From Larix sibirica (lineage: Eukaryota > Streptophyta > Pinopsida > Pinales > Pinaceae): a DNA stretch of 21,718 nt. A program made the translations under genes and the position numbers. Positions 8,211-20,078 of the stretch are shown piece by piece. Position 1 is the first letter of the stretch; the number at the start of each line of letters is the position of its first letter. The stretch lies in NCBI GenBank assembly GCA_004151065.3, contig NWUY0300022276.1:5091-26808 (forward strand), written 5' to 3'. The notes beneath the pieces were generated by a model that saw nothing but the letters and a program-made list of their open reading frames with translations, did no database searches and was not told the DNA's origin.

Positions 8211-11200
8211 ATTATTTATGATGATGATTAGAACTATTTTTGTTTTATGGTTAGTTTGGATTCCTAATTGGATAACATCTAGTTTAATTTTGTGGGCCAT
8301 AACCCTGGACTTTGGGGGATCCTATGTTAAATGGATTGTCAAAATGTTTCTATTTAGCTTAGGTATCAATGCTTCTCAGACTTTCTCACTTTTGGGATAG
8401 TTTCTCTACCACTAACATTTGGAGGCACTCTTTAGTAGGATGCTATAGTCTTGACGGTTGTACATTTTTTTATTTTTCTAGATTAATATATATACGAAAC
8501 TTACCAAAAAAAATGTATATATATATATTGCAAATAATAAATATTTTTTTAAATTACATATATAAAAATTACAAATAATAAAAAAACAAAAATAATCAGC
8601 AAATAAAAAATGGGGCCAAAAATACTTATCTCGAGCTCGTTCAACTTCATTTATGCATTTCACTACTAGTCATTGTGATGCTTTGTGAGTAGTGAACATA
8701 GCAAAGACTTGAGTACTAGCTATAATCCATTCTGAGCGATGAGGAGAGCAAGTATTGGGAGAGTACGGTGTGAGTTGTGAGGAGAGAAACTAGGAGAGCT
8801 TGGTGGCGGTCGAGGGAGACTGAGTTCGGTAGCGGTAGAGTAACACTAAGAGGATGCCTTCAAAATCTTTGAGTATAATTCCCTAAATCATTCCTATGTG
8901 AATAAACATCTTTGAAACTTATTTTTGGAGTAATCTAATCCCTGGTATTACTTCGAAAAACGTTGGGATAGATTTCAAAGAGACACTAAGGATTGTATCT
9001 TGTCACTTATTGCACATTTAAAATTATCGTGGAACTAGAAATGCACAACTTGCTCGCCATTAACTTCAATCTTCAACGTTGTGAGATCCCATTTCCTCTT
9101 CCACAAGACCTTGAGCTTCAGAGCTCCAATTACTGTTCATTCATTGCATAACCGATTTTAGCTCTTCATTTCCACTACATAAACACATCAAACCCATTCA
9201 TAACTCTCGACACCTCAATTTATAGAAAATCATATAAAAAACACAATTCAATATACATTGGAAAACATCGAGACACGAAACCTATGCCTGCACCATGCTT
9301 GCCGCCATTAAAATTCATTCATTTTTATGAGATCTCATTTCCTCTTCCCTTTGTTTAACTTGACACTATAGTTTCCATTGATATATTTATACCTAAAATT
9401 TGATCTTGATGAGGCACTTATTTGATTGATTGAAAGTGTGATAATTTTGGAGAACCTGATGTTTCTAATATTTTGGCCAATAGCTTTCAATTTTTCTTGT
9501 GAAATGGCTTCTTTTGAAGATAACTTGGGTTATTCATCTTCTACTTATCAAATACATGGTTTCATGAGGAAGGGCCCTTGAACTTATTGATCGTTTCCTT
9601 TGGGAGGAGAAGGTGTTAGACTTCTTGAGAAACAAGCGAAGATGTTATAGGTTGCAATCCCACAAAGTCATGCTTGAGGAAATGGAATCAATTGTGTGAT
9701 ATTTGTGAGAAGCAATGACAATTCATAGATATTGAAGCAACTTCCAATTTTGCTCAAAGGAAATTTTAGAATATGAAAATTCTTGTTAGGTTTAGAGGAT
9801 CAACTTTCCAACTAAAATACTTACATTTTGGTTGTTGACCTCCCCTCCCATTGTAAAAATAAGCATCTATCGCTCAAATATCTTTGGGGTTACAGTCAAG
9901 GGCCCTTCGAGAAGCATGGTTTCATTAATAATTTGAGATTAATAAATGAACGTGACCCCATACAACTTTGATGGAGATCGATCAATTTAATCTCGCTCGT
10001 TTGAATTTAATATCTAAACCAAAGTGAATGATACATATCTCGAGTTCATAAAAGATGGAAAACTATAAAATTTTAGTCATGGAACTTTAACTTTTTTCAA
10101 TTTGCAATTGATGAAACTTGAACTATGTGAATTATATACGCTACTTTAATTTTTTTCCTAAGAAAAAAAAATTGTAAGAAAAAAAAATTGTAATTTTATT
10201 AGTAGTATAAAATTACATTTGCAGCTGTATGTCTTGCATACATTTCCACATATTCCCAAAAAAACTACATCTATCGCGTACATAGTGTGTATGTAATCCT
10301 CATACTATGTATTCAACATCAAAAAAAGACCTTCTCGAAATCTTGACCTCCTTCAGCTTCTCTAGGTATCTTTAGAAAAAAACACTATGATAGCCAATCC
10401 AAGACATATTCCTGTCTTTAAAATGTATGTAAACACGTCCCTGTCTTTAAAATGGTCTTTGTGTGTCTTATCGCTAGAAGATGCACTATGACTGCAAAGA
10501 GGGCATATAGCACATCTTGAACATTCTGCTTGATTGATTAAGTTTGTATATGGTTATGATTAATTGAAATATCGAATTTAACTCACTCCAAGCTCTCAAA
10601 TTTGATACACCATACTCATGAAAAGAAGGCCACTAAATATCATGTTCGGATATCCAACATATAAATGAAAAGAGGTAGAAGAATAAAGGAACTGCAGTAA
10701 ATCCATCATTCCCAATCCCGATCAAATGACAAATTTACTCAAAAATAATGTTCAAACTAGGAATCCTTCCTTATGTAGAACATAAATATTTGGATATGAT
10801 AAATGCGATATAGGTCCTCCACTATAAATGCCTTACAATTTCAGAATTCTACAACTCATACTCATAGCATATACTACACTATAAAACATCACATCCAAAT
10901 AGGAGAATAAAATGAACACTAGTGAGAAGTCACAAACTGAACATAATATAAACTGGATTCTTCTTATATGTAATACAATACAAAAACTCAGAGTTTACAT
11001 AAAATATACATCCTTCTAGTTTCAGAATCCAGCCCCCATTACATTACAAATTATGAACTTTATAGAAATTCCTCTCCGAGAGATGCTTCAAGCTTTTCTG
11101 GAATGTAATATATCACCAAACTAAAAATAAGATCAATCTTAGATTCATGGAAATAAATATGAGATTGATATCCTGAATTAAGCTTCTGGATAAGTAATCA

Positions 11201-11229
11201 AGAATACTTCGAAATATACTCTCCACCTG
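8211..11229. other. Long AT-rich region, no gene supported
   Basis: I find no convincing gene. At 8640-8960 a GAGAG-rich stretch is followed by AATAAA (8901-8906) and a TGGTATTAC word, loosely like the end of an LTR, but no partner LTR or internal domain is visible. Two diverged copies of a segment of about 50 bp lie at 9054-9103 and 9302-9349, sharing GCCATTAA and ATTTCCTCTTCC. CCTGTCTTTAAAATG occurs twice 29 bp apart at 10411 and 10440. Confidence 0.4.
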
Positions 11230-12507
11230 CGTCCTCGGATTTGGATTTGATCCATTATTGATTGTTGATTTTTAGGAAACCAAATTCATGAATTTTGGAG
11301 AAAATGGTCTCAAAGATCCACACGGGGTGCTCAAACCACTGTTTATTTTGGTAAAATTCCTCATGGTTCACCTAATTGGGCCTATTCCCAAAAAAAAACC
11401 CATGTTTCATATTTTTACAATTCATCTCCATTTGTTCGCAAACTGCATCGCAAGATGACCTCTAAAAAAGTCATTTCCAAAAATTCTGGCAATGCTTTGT
11501 TTTTTAAAGGTCACAAATCCGCTGCTAGAACTTGAAACTTGCATATATAATGGATTTAATTTGGGAGTTCGCTTCTCCTTGCTATAATTTAAGAGGAATT
11601 TCAATTATGCCTTATTTTCAATCAATTATGAGATATAATGAGGAGATAACCCACAATGATAAACAAGCTTTGGATCAACTTCAAACTACAAGAAAACTTT
11701 CTGCTTTAATTCAAGAATCAAGAATGTATATGAATTGGATCAAGATTTGTGATTTACTTAGCTGTAGTTTGGCTTACAATCTCTTTTTACTATTGTTGCT
11801 ATGTATCAAACTAAGCAAATAAAGCAAAAACACTATTTCTACCATGTTAGCATGATAGGACTGATTTAAGGTTTTCCTTTCCTCTATGAGTAGCCTATAA
11901 AATAATTCAACTTTTCCCTTGGTACACAACCAACTAGATTCCCAAAAGTAGCTAAGATTTGCTTCTTAGGTATCAAGAACAATGTTCATCATATTCATGA
12001 CAATTTAATTCTCTGCAACATTCCCAATAAGATGCTTATTGTCGGTGAAATCAACACAAGAAGAAATTATTATGTTTCCCCTGCATCAGTTCGGTCCTCA
12101 AATTCATGGCATCTTGTGAGATATGTCAAGTGTGAGATCTGAAATCAATGCTTTCCATATCCTTCTTTGTCATTAAAACATTTAGTTTGGACCCTCCACC
12201 TCGACTCTCCTCTTTTGTGCTTTCCCTCGGTGTTCTTTGATGGTTTTGGACAAAACTTGGTAAGGCTAATTTGACCTTTTCAAATGAAATGAAAGAGTAA
12301 TAGGTCATAAATGATCCACAAAAGGACAAGATTTCATGAACACGTAAATATTTCACCAGATTGATATTGCAAGGCCATGGGAGAATTCAACAAGGTTTGG
12401 CGCGAGGAATTGAGGCTTTGGAAAATTTTCAAAAAAATTAGGCGGAGTTGATTTTGGTACTAATAGTGTGCTCACAAAAAACCGTGTAAAGTTGTTTCAA
12501 AAATATA
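11230..12507. other. Region with weak coding-like traces, unassigned
   Basis: Plus-strand frames include GNQIHEFWRKWSQRSTRG near 11280, a frame at 11532-11822 containing DKQALDQLQTTRKLSALIQE, and RFPKVAKICFLGIKNNVHHI near 11940. None stays open long and none matches a family I can name. They may be fragments of an old retroelement. Part of the left side could also be the 3' UTR of LINE-C, but no poly(A) marks its end. Confidence 0.3.
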
Positions 12508-13173
12508 TTATATTCCTTCATTCAGCTGTAGATTTGTATTTTCCTCCTCAACCTCAATGAAATGCCTATGGTAGTATTGGAAGGATTGGTCATGTCGTTG
12601 TTCCATTATTTTAAATTGTCCTTTACCCAGTTGAATACCTTCCTTAAATAAGGCATCTTCCTCCTTGTTCCCCTCCCTGTATACATGATTGCAGGAAAGA
12701 GAAATAAAAATTTCAGCAATGTCATGGATTTCATTCAACAAAGGAACAAGACATATCTTTGTGCAATATTGTGCTTTTTTGAACCAATTTGTTGCAAGCA
12801 TCGAATCACCGAACACTTGAAGATTTCTGCAGTATTTTTCTAGTGCGAACAAAAGCAATATTTTCAAAGCATATAATTCATCATAGTTGTTGTTTCCTTC
12901 TCTGAAGCCTAAGGAAATTTTAAAGAAGTGATGGTTTGAAAAGAAGAGAACTGTTGCCCCCACACACAAGGTGCCATCTTGTTGAGATGCACCATCAAAA
13001 TATGCCCATGGAATTTGTTTATTAATTCCTTCCTCTCTAACTCTTCTAATTGTAGACCCATTCTTTGCTTGTGGAAAGAAGGAGAGTATATTTAGGCTAT
13101 GCATAGCACTAATTATGGAACCGTGTGTTTTTGAGAAAATATTATGTTGTTCCTGGCTATCCACATACCCCAT
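12508..13173 (-). pseudogene. LINE-C RNase H domain, longest intact frame of the element
   Basis: An uninterrupted 221-residue frame carries a complete RVT_3-type RNase H. All four acidic catalytic positions are present: Asp60 (WAYFDGAS), Glu99 (NYDELYAL), Asp123 (VFGDS) and Asp173 (EEDALFKEG). HVYREGNKEEDAL matches the usual HVYRE-N-AD-LSK block with AD changed to ED. The start Met at 13173 is only the first Met after an upstream stop. The frame really continues from the WGMWIARNNI segment upstream, and the protein would be the C terminus of ORF2. Although open, it has no promoter or start context of its own, and I regard it as part of a dead element. Confidence 0.85.
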
Positions 13174-13787
13174 ATTAAAATCAATGGAAGAGATCTACAA
13201 TACAAGATGACAGAGTTTGACATCCACATTTGGAGGGCTAATTCTATGGAATTTCCATTTCAATTTAGATACATGTTGAGCCTTTTCAAACACTCCTACC
13301 AAACTTGTCTTGTAAAATTGCAGGCAACAAAGAGATGTGTCACCGATTCCACCGTCGATCTACATAATGTGCAGCAGTTTGGACCTTCAAAACACCACCT
13401 TTGAATATTTTCCCATGTTGGGATCTTATTTTCTAATTCACACCACACCAGCAACCAATATTTCGATGGACATTTGAATTTCCAAACCTTTTTCCACCAC
13501 CACCGTGCTTCCCTGTTTTGAAACTATGCACTAAGCTGAATGTAACCCTGCTTTGGAGTGTATCCATCTGAGGAAGCCAAACCCCATATTATTTCATCTT
13601 CTTCCTCCCTAATCCTAACATGACCATCCTTAAGAATAGAAATATATTGGTTCCATTGGTTTGCTTCGTCATTTGTAAATCCCAGTGCTCTCACCGAAAT
13701 CCAACCTTGCCTCCATAGATTTGTGGTATTGGGATTTTGCACTTGGTTTAGTATAAATATCCCCAAGTTGTGTAAGTGTTCCACCAT
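13174..13787 (-). pseudogene. LINE-C ORF2 remnant: zf-RVT zinc-binding region
   Basis: The frame at 13787-13524 contains LWRQGWISVRALGFTNDEAN, EDEIIWGLASSDGYTPKQGY and ends LSA at TAG. The region continues with WWWKKVWKFKCPSKYWLLVW, then NKIPTWENIQRW, and the Cys/His set in CCTLCRSTVESVTHLFVAC. This is the zinc-binding module between RT and RNase H in plant LINEs. A TAG within the VWWEC segment and one nearby TGA break the frame before the RNase H reading frame starts. Confidence 0.87.
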
Positions 13788-15618
13788 ATGAGCTAGGAAG
13801 ATATGTCAGCCTCTGCATCCCGACCATGAGTCTAAACCAATTCTCATTTTATTTCCTTTTCTGACTCTCCACACCAGCCCTTTCTCAATTAAGTCAAATG
13901 ATTGTAGCACCGATTTCGATATTATGGAAACATTATTCCTCTTTTTGTTTGGGGATCTCAACCAATCCAAAATAGTAGCCAGATATATACATTTATGCTC
14001 AACAGTCTAATTCCACAAGCTTCTGGTAGAGATTATTCTCCAACCAAATTTTGTTGCTAGAGCTTTGGAGAATATGAAGATATTTTTCAATCCCCACCTT
14101 CCCAGATATTTTGGGACTGTGATTCTTTCCCATCTTACTCATGGCATAACCTTTTGTTCATTGCTTCCACTCCAAAGAAATATCGAACATATTCTTCCGT
14201 CCTACTCTAAAATTCCTTTTGGGATCCATGCTAAGGCCATCCAATAAACCAGAATGGCTTATAACACTGACTTGATGAGAACCAGCCTACCCCCTCTTGA
14301 GAGCCATCTGTAAGACCACACCTGTAATATTTTTTCCATCTTGGATATCAGCCAAATCCTGCCCTTTTTCTAATAATTGTTTGGTTTCGTATGAAAGACC
14401 AAGTATTTAAATCCTTCTTCCAAATTGATGCATGGAAATGCAAAAAACTCCTTATAGCCACGTTCCTCTTCCTCCTCCATATTAATGCAGGACATGTTTG
14501 ATTTATGAATGTATTCATGTACCATGTAGTTGTACAAAACAATTCCAATATTCTTGCTAGGGATTCTACATCCCTTCTTGAGCCATCACAAAGTAGTAGA
14601 ATATCATCTATAAATAGAAAACGCATTATAGACAAAAGTTTTGAGATTTTAATACCTTTAATGGATCCCACAATCTTTGCCTCTTTTAGTAATCTACTCA
14701 ACCCTCCAGCAACAAGGAAAAAGAGTAGGGGTGACAGGGGGAATCCCTGTCTTAAATATCTTTCAACATAAAGAAAGTGAATTCTAAGCCATTTATTAGA
14801 ACTGCGAATTAAACTAAGGTGATACAGCTCATTATTCATGTGATAAGAGGGACATCAAATCCCAAATGAGTCAAGAGTAGCCAAATATATAGCCAATTGA
14901 CCCTATCATCTGCTTTTAACAAATCTAAGTCATATGCTTTTAAAAAATGTAACTTAATGACAAATCCTTTGTCATTTTTTTCATTTTATGCTATGAAGGA
15001 CCTCCTGAGAGACCCCAATAGCCTCATGTATTTTCCTTCCTTCCAAGAATCCAAACTTTTTTTCAGAGATTTGTTTTGATAAGATGGCCTTGATTCTTCG
15101 TGCGATTATTTTTTCTACAATTTTGTAGATTCCATTAGCAAGTGAAATTGACTTGAAATCATCAAAGGAGGAGGTATTGTATACCTTTGGGATGAGTGCA
15201 ATGAAAGTGCACCTTTAGTAGGTTTCTCCCAAGATATCAAAAGATTCCAGGAAGAATTCAACTAACAAACCATCAGGCCTCAGACTTTTGTCTTTTTGAA
15301 AGTTATGGAGGACATCTAGTAGCTCATTTTGAGATACTTCTTCCCTAATTTCACGATTATCCTCCTTGTTAACAAAACTTGGAAAATCCTAAGAAATTCT
15401 GAGTATTTCCACAATTGATGATATTTCTTGTGCTTTAAATAAGTTGGAGAAGTGAGAATTCCCCATATTTTTCAAGCCTTCAAAAGTCTTAATCTCTTGT
15501 CCATCCTCCCCTGGCATACCCCAAGTTGTATTTCTGATCTTGTGTCCTTTTTCCACAACATAGAAAAAAATTTGTTCTCATCCCCACTCTTTAACCAGAT
15601 TGCTCGACACTTTAGTCT
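13788..15618 (-). pseudogene. LINE-C ORF2 remnant: reverse transcriptase
   Basis: After the linker the minus strand reads RAIWLKSGDEN, then frameshifts, then SLRPDGLLVEFFLESFDILG, FIALIPKVYNTSSFDDFKSI and the conserved fingers block IYKIVEKIIARRIKAILSKQ with KKFGFLEGRKIHEAIG. Motif A is badly damaged near 14930. At 14348-14839 one frame keeps LRQGFPLSPLLFFLVAGGLS (motif B) and FLFIDDILLLCDGS (motif C as FIDD, replacing the common YADD). Downstream pieces such as EEYVRYFFGVEAMNKRL, CGIRLLSINVYIWLLFWIG and LVWRVRKGNKMRIGLDSWSG match the post-RT region of plant LINEs. Confidence 0.88.
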
Positions 15619-16665
15619 CTAGACCTCCTCCTGACCTGCCAGTAGTTTCTTCTTGGTTTTCTCCAGTTGAGCTAATAGCGATTTTGATGCTTCTGAAGAG
15701 AAACCACCTCCTTTCAATTCATATATTTCTTTAAGGTTTTCCTCCACTCTTCTGGGCTCCCCTTCTTCCTTGATGTGTTTCTCATGTGTCCATTTCACAG
15801 TGGCTTGCTTTAATCTTTTCAAATTTTGTGCAAACTGGACCGTTGCTTGCCTCTTATCGTTGGGATTATAAGGAATCCAAGCATCTACTAATAGAGTTTT
15901 GAACTACTCTTCTTTGAACCAGTTTGAGTTGAATTTGAAGGGAATGGTTGGTTTGTCCCTTTCTCTACCCAGCTCCATGAAAACAGGTGCATGATCAGAT
16001 TCTCCCCCTATACCTATCCACTGCCTTATACTGTGTAAACTCTCCATCATCTAAGAGCTTACCAAGAAGCAATCCAATCTCTTGGAAATTAGATCTTCCT
16101 CAACCCTTCGATTATTCCATGTAGGAAACATTTTGATGGGTTGAATATACACAAGCTCTTGCCACTCAAAATAGTGGAGGAAATAATCTGCTAGCGGATC
16201 TAAGGTAGCCTTCTGCCCCCATACCTCCATTTCCCCAACCATGGGGTTTAGGTCTCCACCTATAATGATATTTGGGGACTGAAGAAATGATTTTGATAAA
16301 AGGACATCCCAAAACGGTCTCATGTCTCCATAAGGCCCATAGCAATTGACAATTGACAATTCAATTCCCATTCCTTCAGCTAGAATGTCTAGATCCAAAA
16401 TAGACTCACATCCCCAACTGTCTATTACCTTAATTTTGTATTGTTTCCAACCCACCGCCAAACCCCCTGAACATCCATGCACATTATATGCAATAAAGTT
16501 CCACCCTTTAAGTAACCCATTAAGCATTGTTTCAACCCGAGCTCCTCCTCCAAGCATTTCCTGAAGAAGAATAACATTCGGAAAGCTAGTGGATACCAAT
16601 CGCCGAAGTGACGATTTTTTGGACGGGTTCGCCAAACCCCTACAGTTGAAGGAGAGTAATTTCAT
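15619..16665 (-). pseudogene. LINE-C ORF2 remnant: AP-type endonuclease and linker
   Basis: The start MKLLSFNCRGLANPSKK at 16665 is typical of plant LINE ORF2 and lies 39 bases after the ORF1 stop. Endonuclease motifs are in order: NCRGL (Asn), LLQEM (catalytic Glu), NCYGPYG, GGDLNPM (Asp and Asn), SKRLDCFLVSS and, after a TAG at 16053-16051 in the same frame, ESDHAPV with the catalytic His (SDH at 15999-15991). A second in-frame TAG is at 15906-15904. The frame then stays open through the linker (LKRLKQATVKWTHEKHIKEE, later SLLAQLEKTKKKLLAGQEEV) to TAG at 15621-15619. This nuclease nicks target DNA to prime reverse transcription. Catalytic residues survive but three stops disable it. Confidence 0.9.
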
Positions 16666-16704
16666 TTTTGAACCCCTTCCAAGATTACACTGCTCTAAGC
16701 ACCC

Positions 16705-18671
16705 TTATAATATAAGATTGTTTGCCCACTGATAGTTCAGAAAATGCTTTTTCCTGATCTTTATGCAAATTTGGCTTTCTCCTTCTGCAGCTGCTTCTTG
16801 TAACATAATTTGGGATGGGACATAATCCTCCCTCCCCCTTAATGATACTTGTTTACCTAGGCCTAAAATTGTATCTTCCAAATGGATTTTATGATCCCTG
16901 AGATGAGCTGTGACTTATAGAGATCATAGGGTTAGCATTCGAGGTCTCAGCCCTATTGGTTGGACAATGTGAGGAGAAATAGGAAATCCTAAGGGACAGG
17001 GATGTGATATTAGGCATCAAAGAAGGAGCAACACATAGCCGATCCAAATGGGAGTGATGTAAAGGAGTGTTGCAGGGTACCGGTAAATAATAATGAACGG
17101 GTGTACCTAAGGAAGAGGTTATGTGTTGGATGATGATCTTTGGTTCCATCTTTTCCTTCCCTCGACCCATTCCTAATCCAAACTCATTCCTTTGTCATGA
17201 GCTCCTTCACATTCCCTCCACTAGGACTAGCCTTGTCTCTCCTACCTTATTCTTGATATCCTTCTATCCAATCGGCTCTTCACATTCTTCAAGATATGCC
17301 GCCCTTCCCCCCAAAGAATCGAAACCCCCACTCAAAACCCTTTTAGGATAGCCACTAGTATCCTTTCTCCTGCTCCTAGGCCTGAAAGGTAAGATGCATG
17401 AGTAAGCCAAATGACCATACAAATGGCACCTCCTGCATCTGAAGGGCACTCCTCTGTAATGTAGATTTTGAATTATAGTAAATTGACCCCATTCTATTTC
17501 AATGTCCTCCTTCAACCCTTCCCTTGTATCCAGCCTTACCAGAATTCTAGCTACACTCATCTCTCCTATCTCAACAAAAGACATATCCACTACTAGGAAC
17601 TCCCCTAATTGTTTTCCTATTCCTCTAAAAATTTCCTTAGACCGGAAATCCATTGGAAGCCCAAGCAATCGGACCCATATTGGAGCAATGTCTAGTCTTT
17701 CCTCACTCGCATCAAAGAGTGGAGTCCATGGGCTGAGGGATAACGGAGCAAGCCCAATACACCAATTTCTTTCCAAAATATGCCTAGAATCATCTGGCTT
17801 CTCCATGATGAAAACCATCCATCCCTTATCCAGACATAAAATTCTTGGCACATATCCCAAGATGTCTCCCCATTGAACCCTATCCCACTGAGTAAGGGTT
17901 TTGATTGAATTTTCTCCCTCGTACGCTTCCAGTAAGTGCTAACTCGGCCATGCTAGCAACTCTGAAGTATGAAATACCATCACCTACCACAAATTTGGGA
18001 GCTCTGTCATCGTTTTTTAGGATTCTACGCTTCTTCTTACTTCTTCCTTCCTCATCCTTTGAGCCTCTTTTTGGACTTTGACTCCTTTCCCTGCTCACCC
18101 CTGACGATTTGTCTTCTCCATGACCCACCCTTTCTTCTATTCCATTCCTTTCCTTTTCTTGGGGAACCCTCGATTTAATGTTGTCGCCATCTCTGCAAGG
18201 TTCCACCTCTATGCTAATGTCCTAGTTTTCAAAGAAAAATATATTCAGGTTAAAAGAAACCTCTTCCTCGGCGTTCAGAAATGGCAGAGATGGAACCCCC
18301 TTTAGCATAATATCCCGGTTTCCGAGTAGCAATGTTTCCAAACCCTCATTTTGGACTATGTTCTGGAAAGTTCTTTTAAGATCCATCGCTTCGGCTCTAA
18401 CCTCAATGGTTCGTATCCCTTCCGAACCGAACCCTGTCAACATATGGGCTGTGGATCTTCCAAAAGATCTCCCAAGTCTCTTGTCGACAAAACCACAGCA
18501 CCTAAGTCATATTCCATTCTGATATCCAGGGTGACTCATCGTGTCTTTTCGGGATAAAAAATCACCATAAGCCCTTCTTATATTTTCCCTACCTAACGGC
18601 ACATCCCACATGCCGACCCCTTCATGTGGGTCCAAAGAGTAATCCAATATGTCATCCCCCTCTTCACCCAT
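16705..18671 (-). pseudogene. LINE-C ORF1 remnant: DUF4283 and CCHC nucleic-acid-binding protein
   Basis: An ATG at 18671-18669 opens an acidic frame (MGEEGDDILDYSLDPHEG). Frame changes follow. At 17880-18206 there is a highly charged stretch with a basic, NLS-like GRSKKKRRILK. After a one-base shift near 17890, the frame reads QWDRVQWGDILGYVPRI into the DUF4283 region (DKGWMVFIMEKPDD, then IAPIWVRLLGLPMDFRS). The zinc knuckle CRRCHLYGHLAYSC (CX2CX4HX4C) follows near 17410. After TAG at 17266-17264 the same frame continues past two TGA stops to about 16889, and one frame over to TAA at 16707-16705. Such proteins bind LINE RNA in the ribonucleoprotein. The copy is dead. Confidence 0.85.
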
Positions 18672-20078
18672 CTCGACCCCTCATCCCTACTTTTCAACTT
18701 CTACACCACCCGGACATATGTCAACTTCGAAAAACCGTAGATCCCCCTCTAGTCCTTAGATCAATTTCATCAATACGCTACTTTAATTGCAAGAAGGCAT
18801 CCTAAATTTATTAAACAAAATTCACCATAAAATACTTTGGAATTATTAGCACAAAACCCCCAAGAAAAATATGTGTTTAGTAAGCATTAAGGGATAGATG
18901 TATTTATGTTCTATTTGCTATTAGAAATTAAGTGCAAAACCTAAATAAACTATGGAAATCAAGCCCTGTAAATGATGCAATGAGAGTGGAAAATACATTG
19001 TCTTGATGGTTTAAAAATCTAGAAAAGATGGAAGCATTAGAAGATTCAGATTTATTGCTTAAACAAGGGTAAAAAACAAAATATTTTATTATATGGTTGA
19101 TGAGATTGACAAGAAACAAGTGCCTTGAATCCTTGGTCTCATGGGGTCGTAGAAATAGATCTCCTTGAGCTTAGTTTGAAGACACTTGAGGTTGGAATAC
19201 CTACAAAACACATGACAATCCCATTCCAATCCTTTGGGTTTTGATGCAAAATCCTTCCAAGGAAGAGTCACCCTTTAGGCATACATTTTTCACCAAACAG
19301 ATCTAGCATTTAATTTAGCCTAGATGCTCATTTAAACCTGCAAAAATCACAAAGATGCCACCTACAAGCCAAGTAACAAATCCATAGCATATAATAAGGT
19401 GCAGAGATTTTGTTTAACTTTATTTCAATGAAGCAAATTTACTCATCTATGAACTAAATCTAATAGTTTGACTATGAATAATAAACTTGTTACCTCAAGA
19501 TTAAGTATGAATACATTACTTGAAAAGTACAATTATCAACACTTCAAAACTTAGAAAAACCCTAAATTAATGCATTCTCATTCCATAAAATACTTAAGTG
19601 TTAACACTTGTAATCCATATAACACTTGTAATCATCTCTTTACACAACTTGTATAGTGGTTTAAAACCTTGTTTAAGGCACATGGTTCCTAAAAATATGA
19701 TATAGGTAAAATATGTTGTTTTCAATATCAATCTATGTTCCAATTTTATATACGTAATAAAATATTTTTAACTACAAAGTGTCTGTAGAAGTGGTAATGA
19801 ATTAATCCTCAAAGTTGAGGAGGTGTTGATTTATAATAATTAGAAAAACATACATAATTGGATAATAGCTTTTTTTCTCAGCAGAAAAGACATATTATTG
19901 GTATTCAAATGGATTAATCAAATGGTGCAATATGTTTAAGACTATAACAAATACAGACTTATAAGCAAAAAATAGACTTCTATCTTTCTTTTTTCACATC
20001 AAAATTCCAAAAATAAACCTGTCTCCCGCCAAACAAGTACTAAAGCATGACAAAATACATAACATGTAAGATGTAAGA
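18672..20078. other. AT-rich intergenic stretch
   Basis: The first 50-100 bases next to LINE-C (up to about 18780) may be its 5' UTR. Beyond that I see no gene, RNA or clear repeat. Short open frames lack any motif. Confidence 0.4.

Larger units (their letters stand above)
12508..18671 (-). mobile_element. LINE-C: nearly full-length, decayed plant L1-type LINE
   Basis: Reading the minus strand from 18671 to 12508, every expected domain occurs in the right order: charged ORF1 N terminus, DUF4283 region, CCHC knuckle, ORF1 tail, then ORF2 with AP-type endonuclease, linker, RT, zf-RVT and RNase H. Both ORFs are broken by stops and frameshifts. No flanking direct repeat or A-tail was found, so the coordinates give the coding extent, not the true ends. 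At about 6.2 kb it has the usual length of a complete plant LINE of this type. Confidence 0.9.

Noticed and set aside
8640-8960. Possible LTR end followed by a primer-binding-like TGGTAT word
   Set aside because: AATAAA and TGGTATTAC are in a plausible order, but only about seven bases match a tRNA-Met primer site, there is no second LTR, no TG...CA boundary pair and no gag-pol nearby.
9054-9349. Direct repeat pair of about 50 bp that might be terminal repeats of an element
   Set aside because: The copies are diverged, the roughly 200 bp between them holds no coding or structural feature, and no target duplication flanks them.
10411-10454. 15-base word repeated 29 bp apart
   Set aside because: Two short AT-rich copies with no further units are not enough to call an array or CRISPR-like structure.
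10230-10520. Minus-strand CAICPLC-like phrase resembling a zf-RVT remnant
   Set aside because: Only a few residues fit, the expected HLF-C part is missing and no LINE sequence lies next to it.
17502-17876. Plus-strand 124-aa open frame
   Set aside because: It is the shadow of LINE-C ORF1 on the opposite strand, where DUF4283 and CCHC motifs are clear.
12360-18850. Target-site duplication for LINE-C
   Set aside because: I compared the sequence left of 12508 with that right of 18671 and found no convincing direct repeat or A-tail, so the ends are left open.
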